A stretch of DNA of 64,000 nt from positions 1 through 64,000 of the forward strand of contig CAZINS010000004.1 in NCBI GenBank assembly GCA_964540695.1. The letters run 5' to 3'. The position numbers were made by a program, and so were the translations under genes. The notes under the pieces were generated by a model, which saw only the letters and a list, made by a program, of their open reading frames with translations, searched no databases and was not told where the DNA came from. This document shows, piece after piece, positions 17,808 through 26,358 of this stretch. Within the stretch, counting starts at the first letter, position 1; each line of letters starts with the position of its first letter. The stretch comes from DYGA01 sp964540695. GTDB lineage: Bacteria > Patescibacteriota > Patescibacteriia > S139-126.

Positions 17808-19586
17808 ATGGATAGTAAACATATACGCAATTTTTGTATAATCGCACATATTGACCACGGTAAATCAACCTTAGCTGATCGTTTATTGGAAATTACCCAT
17901 ACAGTTGATAAAAGGAAAATGAAGGATCAATTACTTGATCAAATGGATTTAGAGCGGGAGCGGGGAATAACCATCAAGCTAACACCAGTGCGGATGCAAT
18001 GGCAAGGTCATGAGCTCAATTTAATTGATACACCTGGGCATGTTGATTTTGCCTATGAAGTATCTCGAAGTTTGGCTGCCGTGGAAGGAGCGTTGCTTTT
18101 GGTTGATGCCACTCAAGGCATAGAAGCTCAAACTTTGGCCAATTTATATTTAGCTCAAAAACAAAACTTGGTCATTATTCCAGTAATCAATAAAATAGAT
18201 TTACCCGCCGCTGATGTTGATACGGTGCGAGCTGATATAGTTAATTTATTAAATTGCCAACCAGAGGATGTACTTTTAGCCTCTGGAAAAACCGGACAAG
18301 GAGTAGAATTGATATTAGATGCTTTAATTAAACGTATTCCCCAACCAAGTGGTGATATTAATTCATCAACTCAAGCGTTGGTTTTTGATTCATTTTATGA
18401 TGAATATCGGGGAGTGGTATCTTATGTACGTTTACAGAATGGCGAGATTAAAAATAATGATAAAATAAAATATATTTCCACTGGTATCACCACGGAAGCA
18501 TTGGAGGTTGGTTTTCTTTCGCCAACAATGAATAAACAGACAAAACTTTCAGCTGGTGAAATTGGTTATATTGTTACTGGTTTAAAAACAGTCGGCGAAG
18601 CAAAAATTGGTGATACTATTACCAACAATCTTAGTGGTAACATTTCGGCCTTGCCAGGATATGAAGAAATGAAGCCAATGGTTTATGCTGGTATTTATCC
18701 AAAAGAAGGTGATGCTTTTTCTGAATTACGTGAGGCTATGGAAAAATTGAAATTAAACGACGCCTCTTTGATTTATGAACCTGAATCCTCGCTGGCTTTG
18801 GGTTTTGGTTTTCGTTGTGGTTTTTTGGGACTTTTACACTTAGAAATATTTAAAGAAAGGTTAAGACGTGAGTATGAGTTGGAAGTGGTCGTCACCACCC
18901 CCTCGGTGGCTTATAGGATAATGGATAAAAAAGGTAAAGAAAAAATAATTCATTCGCCAGAGGAATTTCCTGTTAGGGAGAAATTAGAAAAAACATTTGA
19001 ACCAATAATGAAAGTTGAGATACTTACTCCTAAGGTTTACGTGGGGAGTGTTATGAAGTTAGCCAGTGATAAACGCGGTGAGTATTTGGACACCACCTAT
19101 TTAGATGAACAAAAAGCTATTTTGTATTATTTTTTACCTCTAACTTCACTTCTAGTTGATTTTTATGATACACTAAAAAGTGTTACTAGTGGTTATGCAA
19201 GTTTAAGTTATGATTTTTTTGATTATCAAGAATGCGAGTTAGTTAAATTAGATATTTTAGTGGCAGAAGAAAAAGTTGAAGCTTTATCGACTTTGGTTTA
19301 TGAAGATCAAGCCTATCAGATTGCTAGACAAATTGTAAAATCATTGAAGGAAGTATTACCTAGACAAATGTTTGAAGTAAAAATTCAAGGGGCTGTAGGA
19401 GGTAAAATTGTTGCCAGTGAAAGATTATCAGCCATGCGTAAAGATGTGACTGCCAAATTATACGGCGGTGATGTGACTAGAAAAAGAAAATTACTGGAAA
19501 AACAAAAGAAAGGGAAAAGAAAAATGCAACACCGGGGCAGAGTAGAAATTCCTTCTGAAGCTTTTATTGCTTTACTTAAAAGGTAG
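17808..19586 (+). CDS. lepA: Elongation factor 4 (LepA)
   Basis: Ribosome-associated translational GTPase (back-translocase/initiation factor role). 592 residues with all GTPase boxes: AHIDHGKST (G1), ERERGITIK (G2), DTPGHVDF (G3), NKID (G4) and ASGKTG (G5). The LepA-specific C-terminal domain ends in a basic segment with KRKLLEKQKKGKRKM. Next to it lies a 32-residue membrane peptide gene starting right after the stop. Confidence 0.96.
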   Translation: MDSKHIRNFCIIAHIDHGKSTLADRLLEITHTVDKRKMKDQLLDQMDLERERGITIKLTPVRMQWQGHELNLIDTPGHVDFAYEVSRSLAAVEGALLLVDATQGIEAQTLANLYLAQKQNLVIIPVINKIDLPAADVDTVRADIVNLLNCQPEDVLLASGKTGQGVELILDALIKRIPQPSGDINSSTQALVFDSFYDEYRGVVSYVRLQNGEIKNNDKIKYISTGITTEALEVGFLSPTMNKQTKLSAGEIGYIVTGLKTVGEAKIGDTITNNLSGNISALPGYEEMKPMVYAGIYPKEGDAFSELREAMEKLKLNDASLIYEPESSLALGFGFRCGFLGLLHLEIFKERLRREYELEVVVTTPSVAYRIMDKKGKEKIIHSPEEFPVREKLEKTFEPIMKVEILTPKVYVGSVMKLASDKRGEYLDTTYLDEQKAILYYFLPLTSLLVDFYDTLKSVTSGYASLSYDFFDYQECELVKLDILVAEEKVEALSTLVYEDQAYQIARQIVKSLKEVLPRQMFEVKIQGAVGGKIVASERLSAMRKDVTAKLYGGDVTRKRKLLEKQKKGKRKMQHRGRVEIPSEAFIALLKR

Positions 19587-19685
19587 ATGAAAAAGAAAAA
19601 TATACAAAAAATAATTTGGGTGGTAATAGCTCTAATGGTCACATTTACCATGGTGCTATGGTCTTTTGGTGCAGCTTATTTTTAA
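19587..19685 (+). CDS. 32-residue single-span membrane peptide
   Basis: ATG 19587 immediately follows the lepA TAG and the frame ends at TAA 19683-19685. The peptide is a basic head (MKKKNIQKI) and one hydrophobic span (IWVVIALMVTFTMVLWSFG), oriented with the head inside. It is three bases from the next gene. Such micro-ORFs after lepA are not in any family I know by name. Context (no gap on either side, start immediately abutting a stop) supports translation by coupling. Confidence 0.55.
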   Translation: MKKKNIQKIIWVVIALMVTFTMVLWSFGAAYF

Positions 19686-19688
19686 AAT

Positions 19689-20336
19689 ATGATTGAGGTC
19701 CCTTTATATTTTCAAAAAAAATTACACCAGGATGAAGAAATGGTTGAATTTGTACGTCCTTTTGGCTTGGTTTATATTGGTTGGGTGCTAATGTCTGCGG
19801 TTTTAGTTTTTGGACCGCTTTATTATTTCTTTCATTTTATAAAATTTGGTTATTTTGGAGTTATCATTTTAGCGATAATTTTTTTACTGGGAGTTTTTAG
19901 TTTAATAAAAACCATTGTAGTTTGGCGTTTTACCGCCGTGGTTATTACCAATAAGAGAATAATAGATTTTGATCAGCATGGTTTATTTGTCAGACAGTTG
20001 TCAGAGGCGCCATTTATAAATGTACAAGATATTTCTTTATCGCAAAAAGGTGTTTGGGCGTTGCTGTTTGATTTTGGTACCATCAAACTCCAAACTGCGG
20101 GCGCTAATGCAGTTTTGGAGCTAAGCTTTATCAGACATCCGCGGCAAATTCATGAGGTCCTAGTAGATTTAAAAGAACAATCATCAAGTCATACTTCAGT
20201 AAATAATTCAACTGATGAGTGGCAAAAAGACCCTAAACTTCAAAGTTTTTTTGCAGTGCTGGAAAAAAAGAAAAAAGAATTAGGTGAGAATAATTTAAAA
20301 GAAGCCTTAGATGAATGGTTGGATCAGAATAAATAA
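19689..20336 (+). CDS. Bacterial PH-domain membrane protein
   Basis: 215 residues with two membrane spans (about 28-50 and 55-78) followed by a bacterial pleckstrin-homology domain (YdbS-like, bPH2): TNKRIIDFDQHGLFVRQ and SEAPFINVQDISLSQKG, then the GTIKLQTAG strand. These proteins are membrane-associated with unclear function. A charged helical C-terminal tail extends past the domain. It lies in the lepA-foldase gene row. Confidence 0.7.
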   Translation: MIEVPLYFQKKLHQDEEMVEFVRPFGLVYIGWVLMSAVLVFGPLYYFFHFIKFGYFGVIILAIIFLLGVFSLIKTIVVWRFTAVVITNKRIIDFDQHGLFVRQLSEAPFINVQDISLSQKGVWALLFDFGTIKLQTAGANAVLELSFIRHPRQIHEVLVDLKEQSSSHTSVNNSTDEWQKDPKLQSFFAVLEKKKKELGENNLKEALDEWLDQNK

Positions 20337-20337
20337 T

Positions 20338-20366
20338 TTGGAGAAATTTTAATTTCCTATTATAAT
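20338..20366 (+). promoter_or_regulatory. Promoter of the FtsB-like gene, probably leaderless
   Basis: TTGGAG (20338-20343), 17-base spacer, TATAAT (20361-20366); the ATG at 20374 is seven bases further, at the expected transcription start. Confidence 0.55.
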
Positions 20367-20373
20367 ATAGTTT

Positions 20374-20772
20374 ATGACAACCTCTAGTAATGATTTTTGG
20401 TTGAAGCGTTTATTTCGCTCAAATATATTTTTTATATTGGTACTTATACTTTTAGCACTTTTTTCTATTTCACTATTTCGAGAAATAATGAGAAAAGTGG
20501 AAATTCAGAAAGAAATAATGAAACTAGAAGATGAAGTATCTAGATTGGAAAACCGTAATACTGAATTAAGCTCGTTGATTCAATATTTTAAGACCGATGA
20601 GTATATAGAGATGGAAGCTAGAACAAAACTTGGTTACAAAAAACCAGGGGAAACGGTGGTAGTCGTAGCTACCAATACTAATAGTGCTCAGCAAACTACA
20701 AACGAATCAAGCGTTCAAGATTTAAAAAAAAGTAATTGGCAATTGTGGTTAGATTATTTTTTTATTAAATGA
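20374..20772 (+). CDS. FtsB/DivIC-like cell-division protein
   Basis: 132 residues: short cytoplasmic N-terminus, one membrane span (about 17-34), then a coiled coil (KVEIQKEIMKLEDEVSRLENRNTEL split across about 42-66) and the family end motif RTKLGYKKPGE near 90-100. Septum formation initiators of this family form a complex with FtsL and FtsQ/DivIB that activates septal peptidoglycan synthesis. The C-terminal Ser/Thr/Asn-rich tail is unusual but common in the group. Division genes ftsE and ftsX lie 3 kb away. Confidence 0.75.
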   Translation: MTTSSNDFWLKRLFRSNIFFILVLILLALFSISLFREIMRKVEIQKEIMKLEDEVSRLENRNTELSSLIQYFKTDEYIEMEARTKLGYKKPGETVVVVATNTNSAQQTTNESSVQDLKKSNWQLWLDYFFIK

Positions 20773-20785
20773 TTATAAATATATT

Positions 20786-22072
20786 ATGTCAGATATAAAA
20801 GACAATAAATTATCAGAAAATAAAGCAAAAATAGAATCAGTGAATCCTAAATACGCTGAAATTAGGGAGTCAGTGCTGGAAGCTATCGACAATGAATCAA
20901 AGCTAAAAGAACAAAATATTAAAAAGGTTAAAAAAATAGCAGTTACTAAAAAAAACAAATTAGATAAAAATGAAGATAATATAATAATTGCTAAATCTAA
21001 AGATAAAATTAATTTTATGGATAAAGAAAAAAAAGTTACTACCGCAGATGAAAAAGTCGAAAATTTAAAATTAGATAAAAAAGATACTTTAAAAAAACAA
21101 GAAATAGTTAAAAAAGATAAAGAAATTTCAGTAGAAAACGAAAAAGTTGAAAAAAAACCAAAAAAAGGTGTATTTAAAATTTTATTTTTAAGTGTTTTTA
21201 TTACAATATTACTTTTGTTTTTGATGTTGCTAGGAGCAATTTATATCTTGCATTGGGAGCAACCACCTATTAAAAAAGTGGTAAGTATTATACCGTTACC
21301 GGTAGGTTTTTATGATTACCAACCAATTACTTTAAAAAGTTATTGGGAAGATATTGATACTTTAAATTATTTTTATACCAACCAAGTAGCTCAAGGAACA
21401 TATAAAGAAGTACCACCCGAGAGTGAATTGAAAAATATTGTTTGGGATAGATTGTTGAACATGAAGATAATTGAAGACTTAGCTAAAAAATATGATGTTA
21501 CTGTTTCAGCTGATGATATCAGAGTAGAAATAGATTCTATCGTCAATGAAGCTGGCAGTCGAGAAGCATTGGCAAATAATCTATATGAATATTATCATTG
21601 GGATATCCCAACTTTTAGTGAAAAAGTAATTGCTCCTTATCTTTTAGAAGATAGAGTATGGCAAAAAATTAGTACTGATCCGACTTATGATCAAGCTGCT
21701 CAAACAGAAGCTCAACAAGTATTGACTGAAGTAAGACAAGCGCCGGAAAAATTTGCTGAAATTGCTGCTAGAGTAAGTGATGATCCAGGTTCAAAAGATA
21801 GAGGTGGTGATTTAGGTTATTTTAATCAAGGGGTAATGGTACCGGAGTTTGAACAAGCAGCATTCAATTTGGGAGTAGGGGAAATAAGTGATTTAGTAAA
21901 AACGCAGTTTGGCTATCATATTATCAGAGTTGATGACAGAACCGTTTCTTCCACTGATGAGAAAGATGTGCAGATAAAAGCCAGTCATATTCTAATTTCT
22001 CCTTTATCTTTTGCGGAAATTTTAGAAGAATATAAACAAGCTAATAAAATAATACGTTTATTAGATAAATAA
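20786..22072 (+). CDS. PpiC-type peptidyl-prolyl isomerase / foldase
   Basis: A 428-residue membrane-anchored foldase. Residues 1-125 are a Lys/Glu-rich cytoplasmic low-complexity region, followed by one membrane span (about 130-152). Then comes a SurA/PrsA-like N-domain and a parvulin domain with SDDPGSKDRGGDLGYF and FGYHIIRVDDR, ending with a partial second parvulin start (KASHILIS). It probably helps exported proteins fold at the outer face of the membrane. The long charged cytoplasmic tail is unlike canonical PrsA lipoproteins. Confidence 0.85.
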   Translation: MSDIKDNKLSENKAKIESVNPKYAEIRESVLEAIDNESKLKEQNIKKVKKIAVTKKNKLDKNEDNIIIAKSKDKINFMDKEKKVTTADEKVENLKLDKKDTLKKQEIVKKDKEISVENEKVEKKPKKGVFKILFLSVFITILLLFLMLLGAIYILHWEQPPIKKVVSIIPLPVGFYDYQPITLKSYWEDIDTLNYFYTNQVAQGTYKEVPPESELKNIVWDRLLNMKIIEDLAKKYDVTVSADDIRVEIDSIVNEAGSREALANNLYEYYHWDIPTFSEKVIAPYLLEDRVWQKISTDPTYDQAAQTEAQQVLTEVRQAPEKFAEIAARVSDDPGSKDRGGDLGYFNQGVMVPEFEQAAFNLGVGEISDLVKTQFGYHIIRVDDRTVSSTDEKDVQIKASHILISPLSFAEILEEYKQANKIIRLLDK

Positions 22073-22090
22073 AATCGCCTCAAGAGGCGA
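22073..22090 (-). terminator. Terminator of the minus-strand tRNA pair
   Basis: CGCCTC / GAGGCG stem with a two-base centre; read on the minus strand it is followed by ATTTTATTT, just beyond the tRNA-Thr 3' end. Confidence 0.55.
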
Positions 22091-22108
22091 GAAATATAAA
22101 TTGTAAAT

Positions 22109-22184
22109 TGGAGCCGACCGCGGGAGTTGAACCCACAACCTACGGTTTACGATACCGTTGCTCTACCAGTTGAGCTAGGTCGGC
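22109..22184 (-). tRNA. tRNA-Thr (anticodon CGT), CCA encoded
   Basis: Cloverleaf on the minus strand: acceptor GCCGACC / GGTCGGC, D-arm TAGCTCAACTGGTAGAGCA, anticodon stem ACGGT / ACCGT with loop ATCGTAA, T-loop GTTCAACTC, discriminator T and genomic CCA. Confidence 0.95.
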
Positions 22185-22226
22185 GGATTAGAGTTAAGAA
22201 TAAAGAATTATGAATTAAGAATAAGT

Positions 22227-22300
22227 TGGAGCGGGATACCGGAATCGAACCGGCGCTCTATCCTTGGGAAGGACATGTACTGCCACTATACTAATCCCGC
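22227..22300 (-). tRNA. tRNA-Gly (anticodon CCC), CCA encoded
   Basis: Minus-strand cloverleaf: acceptor GCGGGAT / ATCCCGC, D-arm with GTATAGTGGCAGTAC, anticodon loop TTCCCAA, T-arm CCGGTTCGATTCCGG, genomic CCA. Confidence 0.95.
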
Positions 22301-22315
22301 CGGCAACAGCTAAGG

Positions 22316-22358
22316 AGGATGGAGAAATCTAGGGTAATACCGCTATACTACGTTCGCC
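22316..22358 (-). pseudogene. 5' half of a broken tRNA
   Basis: Reading the minus strand from 22358, GGCGAAC is followed by GTAGTATAGCGGTATTACC, a good tRNA 5' acceptor strand and D-arm, then CTAGATTTCTCC. No closing anticodon stem, T-arm or matching 3' acceptor follows before tRNA-Gly at 22300. Looks like a decayed tRNA gene, possibly Glu- or Gly-type. Confidence 0.4.
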
Positions 22359-22406
22359 AGCTATTAATATATTATCATTAAATCAGTATAATTTAAAAAA
22401 TATTTC

Positions 22407-23531
22407 ATGCCAAGTACAAAAAAAATCACGCTTTTATTTTTTACAATTATTTTGGTTGTATTTTTTTTGAAAGTAAATAATGTTTCAGCCAGTGTTTTAA
22501 CTTTGGTAGATACTAGTATTGGTGAACAATCAGTATTTTTAAATGAAAATCAAGCAAGTATATTTTTCTCAGCTAAATCTTTAAGCAAACAATCGCGGGT
22601 TAGTTTTTGGCTGGATGAAACTACGCTTCCTCAGGTGGAAAATATGTTAAGTCCACTTTATGCTTGGCAGATTTTAGATGCGCAAATTGTTGGAAATAGT
22701 TGGTTGGAAATACCTCAGGTTGATGCGTCCACAAATTGGCAGGTATATTTTTCGACAAATGGACAAGATTTTTTTCCTATCGATTATGAATTAAAAGAAA
22801 ATAAAATAAAAATCCCTATTACTACAACTACAGGTAAATTATATGTTTCTCCTATAAATTTAGCTGATTTTAAAATTAATTTAGATGCAAGTACTGTCCA
22901 AAAAGGTTATCCGGTAAAAACTCCTGATGGGTATTTTAATTTTTATATTTTACCTGATGCCCTACAACAACAATCGGATATCTATATTAAACCCCTACCA
23001 ATAAACAATTTTACTAAACCAGCTGGTTTGGAACTAGTTTCCCCAATTTTTTATTTTTACATTGATGCTGCAAACGGTGAGTTTCCCCAAAAAGATTTAC
23101 CAATTGATATTAAATATTTTGGTGATAATATTGAGGCCAAAGATATTTACTATTGGGACAATGTTAATTTAACTTGGCTGCCTTCTCCATCAATCACTCG
23201 TTATCAGGAGGGTGTGGTAAGAACACACACTCATCAGCGTGAGATGATTTTAGCTGTCTTTGCCAACGGTATTATGGAAAAGGGTGTGGCTAGTTGGTAT
23301 CGTTACAAAGGCGGTGATTTTGCCGCTTCGCCTGATTACCCTAAAGGCACAAAATTGAAAGTGACTAATTTAATCAATTTTAAATCAGTTATTGTTACTG
23401 TGAATGATTATGGCCCAGATAGAAGTATTCATCCGGAGAGAGTAATTGATTTGGATAGAGTAGCTTTTATAAAAATTGCTGATCCCAGTTCCGGAGTGGT
23501 TGTAGTTTCTGTGGAAGAGAATTATTATTAA
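22407..23531 (+). CDS. Secreted protein with C-terminal RlpA-like double-psi barrel
   Basis: 374 residues with an N-terminal signal peptide or anchor (hydrophobic 6-25, cut perhaps after VSASV). A middle domain of about 230 residues is beta-rich and unrecognised. The C-terminal RlpA/DPBB domain has GVASWYRYKGG, YPKGTKLKVTNL, VNDYGP and HPERVIDLDRVAF. RlpA-like domains bind or cleave denuded peptidoglycan at the septum. Three bases before ftsE, which supports a role in division or wall remodelling. The catalytic Asp of the VND motif is present. Confidence 0.8.
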   Translation: MPSTKKITLLFFTIILVVFFLKVNNVSASVLTLVDTSIGEQSVFLNENQASIFFSAKSLSKQSRVSFWLDETTLPQVENMLSPLYAWQILDAQIVGNSWLEIPQVDASTNWQVYFSTNGQDFFPIDYELKENKIKIPITTTTGKLYVSPINLADFKINLDASTVQKGYPVKTPDGYFNFYILPDALQQQSDIYIKPLPINNFTKPAGLELVSPIFYFYIDAANGEFPQKDLPIDIKYFGDNIEAKDIYYWDNVNLTWLPSPSITRYQEGVVRTHTHQREMILAVFANGIMEKGVASWYRYKGGDFAASPDYPKGTKLKVTNLINFKSVIVTVNDYGPDRSIHPERVIDLDRVAFIKIADPSSGVVVVSVEENYY

Positions 23532-23534
23532 CTT

Positions 23535-24215
23535 ATGATTGAATTTAAAAATATAACCAAAAAGTATCCGCCTGATGTTTTTGCTTTGCGTGACGTTAAT
23601 TTTAGAATTGCTCCCAAGGAATTTGTCTCCATTGTTGGTCAATCCGGTACAGGTAAAACCACTTTAGTTAAATTGATAATCGCTGAAGAAAAACCGACTA
23701 AAGGTAAAATTTTAATTGGGGATTGGGATATTACTAATATTAGAAATTATGAACTACCAATTTTGCGACGGCAAATTGGCGTCGTCTGGCAAGATTTCAA
23801 ATTATTACCTAAAAAAACTGTGTTAGAAAATGTAAGTTTTGCTTTGGAAGTTTGTGGTGAATCACCTGAAAGGATAAATCGAGTAGTACCACAGGTTTTG
23901 CGTGTAGTTGGTTTGTCTGACAAACACAACAGGTTTCCTTATCAGCTTTCAGGCGGGGAACAACAGAGAGTGGTAATTGCCAGAGCTTTGGTCCATAAAC
24001 CAAAAATTTTGATTGCGGATGAACCAACAGGAAATTTGGATGCTATCAATACTCAAGGCATTATCGAAATCTTAAAAAAGATAAATGAGCTTGGTACGAC
24101 AGTAATTTTAGTTACCCATGATCGGGAAATAGTAAATGGTTTGAAAAAAAGAGTAATTACCTTTGATGGTGGTTCAGTAGTTTCAGATCAAGTCGAAGGT
24201 AAATACATGCTCTAG
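23535..24215 (+). CDS. ftsE: Cell-division ABC ATPase FtsE
   Basis: 226 residues. ATPase partner of FtsX that controls peptidoglycan hydrolases at the division site. Walker A GQSGTGKTT (about 35-43), Q-loop VWQDFKLLP, signature LSGGEQQRVVIARAL, Walker B ILIADEPTGNLD and H-loop VTHD are all intact. Starts three bases after the RlpA-like gene and precedes ftsX. Confidence 0.95.
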   Translation: MIEFKNITKKYPPDVFALRDVNFRIAPKEFVSIVGQSGTGKTTLVKLIIAEEKPTKGKILIGDWDITNIRNYELPILRRQIGVVWQDFKLLPKKTVLENVSFALEVCGESPERINRVVPQVLRVVGLSDKHNRFPYQLSGGEQQRVVIARALVHKPKILIADEPTGNLDAINTQGIIEILKKINELGTTVILVTHDREIVNGLKKRVITFDGGSVVSDQVEGKYML

Positions 24216-24248
24216 TTAGGGTATGAGCTTTGGGTTTTAGATAGTTTT

Positions 24249-24283
24249 CTAAATCCTAAATCCTAAATCCTAAATCCTAAATC
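24249..24283. repeat. Five tandem copies of a 7-bp unit
   Basis: CTAAATC repeated five times without interruption between ftsE and ftsX. Likely a slippage-prone spacer; copy number may vary between strains. Confidence 0.9.
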
Positions 24284-24292
24284 CAAAATAAA

Positions 24293-25210
24293 ATGTTTTT
24301 AGTTTCGGTTTATCGAGTTATAAAATTTGCGGTCGTAAATTTTTGGCGTAATATTTGGTTAGCAATTGTTACTACTACCATTATGTCTATGTCGCTGTTT
24401 GTGGTAATGGTGTTATTGGGTTTGAATTTAGTTATTAACCAAGCCATTAACTCACTACATGAACAAGTTGATGTGTCAGTTTATTTTAAAACGGAAATTA
24501 CACCAGAAGTAGTTCAGGAGTTTCAAGCTAACTTGCAACAAATTCCAGGAGTTAAAGAAGTAGTTTATATTTCCAAAGACGCGGCACTTGATAATTTTCG
24601 AACTAAATTTGCCGACAATCCAGTTATACTTGAGTCGTTAAATGAATTGGCAGAGAATCCATTGGGCGATACGTTAATTATTCAAGCTCAATCTATCAAT
24701 GATTATGATCTGGTACTTAAGGTATTAGATAGTGAAGAGCTGACTCCATATATTCAAGAAAAGAATTTTCAAGATTATGACAATATTATTAAAAAAATAT
24801 CTGAGATTAGCGGGACAGTAAATCGCATTGGTTTGTTTCTAAGTATTTTATTTTTAATGATTGCTGTTTTAGTTACTTTCAATACCATCAGGATTGCTAT
24901 TTACACTTATCGTAGTGAGTTGGGGATTATGCGCTTAGTAGGTGCTAGTAAAGCTTTTATAGAGTGGCCATTTTTTGTAGAAGGAATAATGTATGCTTTG
25001 ATTTCGGTAGCTCTGACCACGGCTGCTATTTATCCGATTGCTGGTGCGGCTCAACCTTTTTTAGATAAATTTTTTGGTTCGAGCACATTGGATTTAGTAA
25101 AGTATTTTAATACCAATTTTTTCAAGATTGTCGGTTTGCAGTTATTAGGAGCTAGTTTTATTAGTATATTTAGTTCTTGGCTAGCAGTGAGAAAATATAT
25201 AAAAAATTAA
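24293..25210 (+). CDS. ftsX: Cell-division ABC transporter permease FtsX
   Basis: 305 residues with the FtsX layout: N-terminal span (about 20-45), extracytoplasmic domain (about 50-165) beginning HEQVDVSVYF and containing PGVKEVVYISK, then three spans at about 178-205, 225-250 and 275-298. The cytoplasmic loop TYRSELGIMRLVGAS matches FtsX. It acts with FtsE to activate wall hydrolases. The heptamer repeat lies just before the start. Confidence 0.93.
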   Translation: MFLVSVYRVIKFAVVNFWRNIWLAIVTTTIMSMSLFVVMVLLGLNLVINQAINSLHEQVDVSVYFKTEITPEVVQEFQANLQQIPGVKEVVYISKDAALDNFRTKFADNPVILESLNELAENPLGDTLIIQAQSINDYDLVLKVLDSEELTPYIQEKNFQDYDNIIKKISEISGTVNRIGLFLSILFLMIAVLVTFNTIRIAIYTYRSELGIMRLVGASKAFIEWPFFVEGIMYALISVALTTAAIYPIAGAAQPFLDKFFGSSTLDLVKYFNTNFFKIVGLQLLGASFISIFSSWLAVRKYIKN

Positions 25211-25236
25211 TATTGACTTGATTGTTTTTTTAAATT

Positions 25237-25258
25237 ACACTATTTGCAGTGTTTTTTT
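25237..25258 (+). terminator. Weak terminator of ftsX / promoter overlap for tRNA-Gln
   Basis: ACACT / AGTGT stem followed by seven Ts. The same place also contains TTGACT (25213-25218) and TACACT (25236-25241) 17 bases apart, which could be the tRNA-Gln promoter; the two readings overlap. Confidence 0.5.
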
Positions 25259-25275
25259 ATTCTAGATTCTAATAA

Positions 25276-25349
25276 TGGGGGATCGTCTAATGGTAGGACA
25301 GCGGCCTTTGGAGCCGTCAATCGTGGTTCGAGTCCACGTCCCCCAGCCA
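25276..25349 (+). tRNA. tRNA-Gln (anticodon TTG), CCA encoded
   Basis: Acceptor TGGGGGA / TCCCCCA, D-arm GTCTAATGGTAGGAC, anticodon stem GCGGC / GCCGT with loop CTTTGGA, T-arm CGTGG-TTCGAGTC-CACG, discriminator G and genomic CCA. Its last 20 bases recur at 33175-33194. Confidence 0.96.
25330..25349. repeat. Left 20-bp direct repeat (candidate attachment site)
   Basis: GAGTCCACGTCCCCCAGCCA, the 3' end of tRNA-Gln from T-loop to CCA; identical to 33175-33194. Integrases of tRNA-targeted islands recombine in exactly this part of a tRNA. Confidence 0.65.
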
Positions 25350-25389
25350 AGGTTGAAAGTATCTAGGTGACCTAAGTGCCAAATTTAAA

Positions 25390-25734
25390 TTATAATATTT
25401 TTTTAGTATCGCAAGCCCAATTTCTAACTGATTTATAAATTCTTTCATTCATAAAGAAAGACTTTTTTGCATTTTTTATTTCTTTTTTACTAAAAAATTT
25501 ATAATCTATAATATTTTCGCCTAGTTTATTTTGAAATTGTTTTGATGATATTTTAGGTGTTTGGTTGGTATGGGCAAGTAAATTGAATTGCATAACATTT
25601 TTATTATCATTTTTAAATTGAACTGAGAATAATCTGTCTATTTTAATTTTTATGTTTACCTCTTCTAGTGCTTCTCTTTTTATCACAGATATTATGTCTT
25701 TATCCTTCTTTAACTCAAAAGTGCCTTTGACCAA
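25390..25734 (-). pseudogene. N-terminally truncated Nudix hydrolase
   Basis: The 114-residue frame starts at TTG 25734 inside the Nudix core: KGTFE (start of the Nudix box) followed by KREALEEVNI, matching REUxEExGU. In-frame codons continue upstream (ending KRYYWNLVKG) with no ATG before a stop near 25785, so the first strands of the fold are missing. It ends 41 bases from the tRNA-Gln repeat. Probably a remnant at the island edge, although an ATT start would rescue a slightly longer product. Confidence 0.5.
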
Positions 25735-25827
25735 GTTCCAGTAGTAGCGTTTGTTTTTATTATTTTTTTTATTAACAATAGTTTATAATTTTTTATTATC
25801 AAAGCTGCAACTTTAATACTAATATTT

Positions 25828-26358
25828 TTATTTTTCATATTTGTATATAGAAATCATTTCATCGTAGATTTCTTTTTCCAAGCCATTACACCACTCCATT
25901 GGTTGCATGGTTTTTTCCCGAATATAATCTTCATAACTTAACCATCTAGCATCTTCTATTTCACCATCCACTGGCTTTATCTCGTCAGCCTTACCATTCC
26001 AGATCAAAATAAACAAAGCGGTAATATGTTTTGCCGGTTCGTATTTAACATCTTTGATGTGTATAAGTTTGCCTGTTAGACCAAGTTCTTCAGTTAATTC
26101 CCGTTGAGCAGTTTCCAAAAAAGTATTATCTGCTTTAACGTGTCCAACTACATAGGTTTGCCATTTACCAGGATTTCCTTCATTTTTCTTAGAACGTTTC
26201 GTACAGAGTATTTTACCGTTTTTATTTATTACCCAGATATTGGTTACCGCATGCCATATTTTTAGTGGTTCTTTATGTATTTCAGATCTGGGTTGTAGGG
26301 GAAGTGGCTGTACTGTTTCATCAAAACATGCCAGCAACTCTTGATTTATGTTGTTCAT
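25828..26358 (-). CDS. Nudix hydrolase, IPP-isomerase-like subgroup
   Basis: 176 residues. The Nudix box reads GHVKADNTFLETAQRELTEELG, preceded by LCTKRSKKNEGNPGKWQ, the layout of IDI-type Nudix proteins that act on isoprenoid or nucleotide diphosphates. The extra C-terminal helix (PMEWCNGLEKEI) is normal for this subgroup. The isomerase-specific Cys/Glu pair cannot be confirmed, so a housekeeping pyrophosphatase is as likely. ATG 26358 precedes a 300-bp intergenic region shared with tyrS (divergent). Confidence 0.75.
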   Translation of the reverse strand: MNNINQELLACFDETVQPLPLQPRSEIHKEPLKIWHAVTNIWVINKNGKILCTKRSKKNEGNPGKWQTYVVGHVKADNTFLETAQRELTEELGLTGKLIHIKDVKYEPAKHITALFILIWNGKADEIKPVDGEIEDARWLSYEDYIREKTMQPMEWCNGLEKEIYDEMISIYKYEK

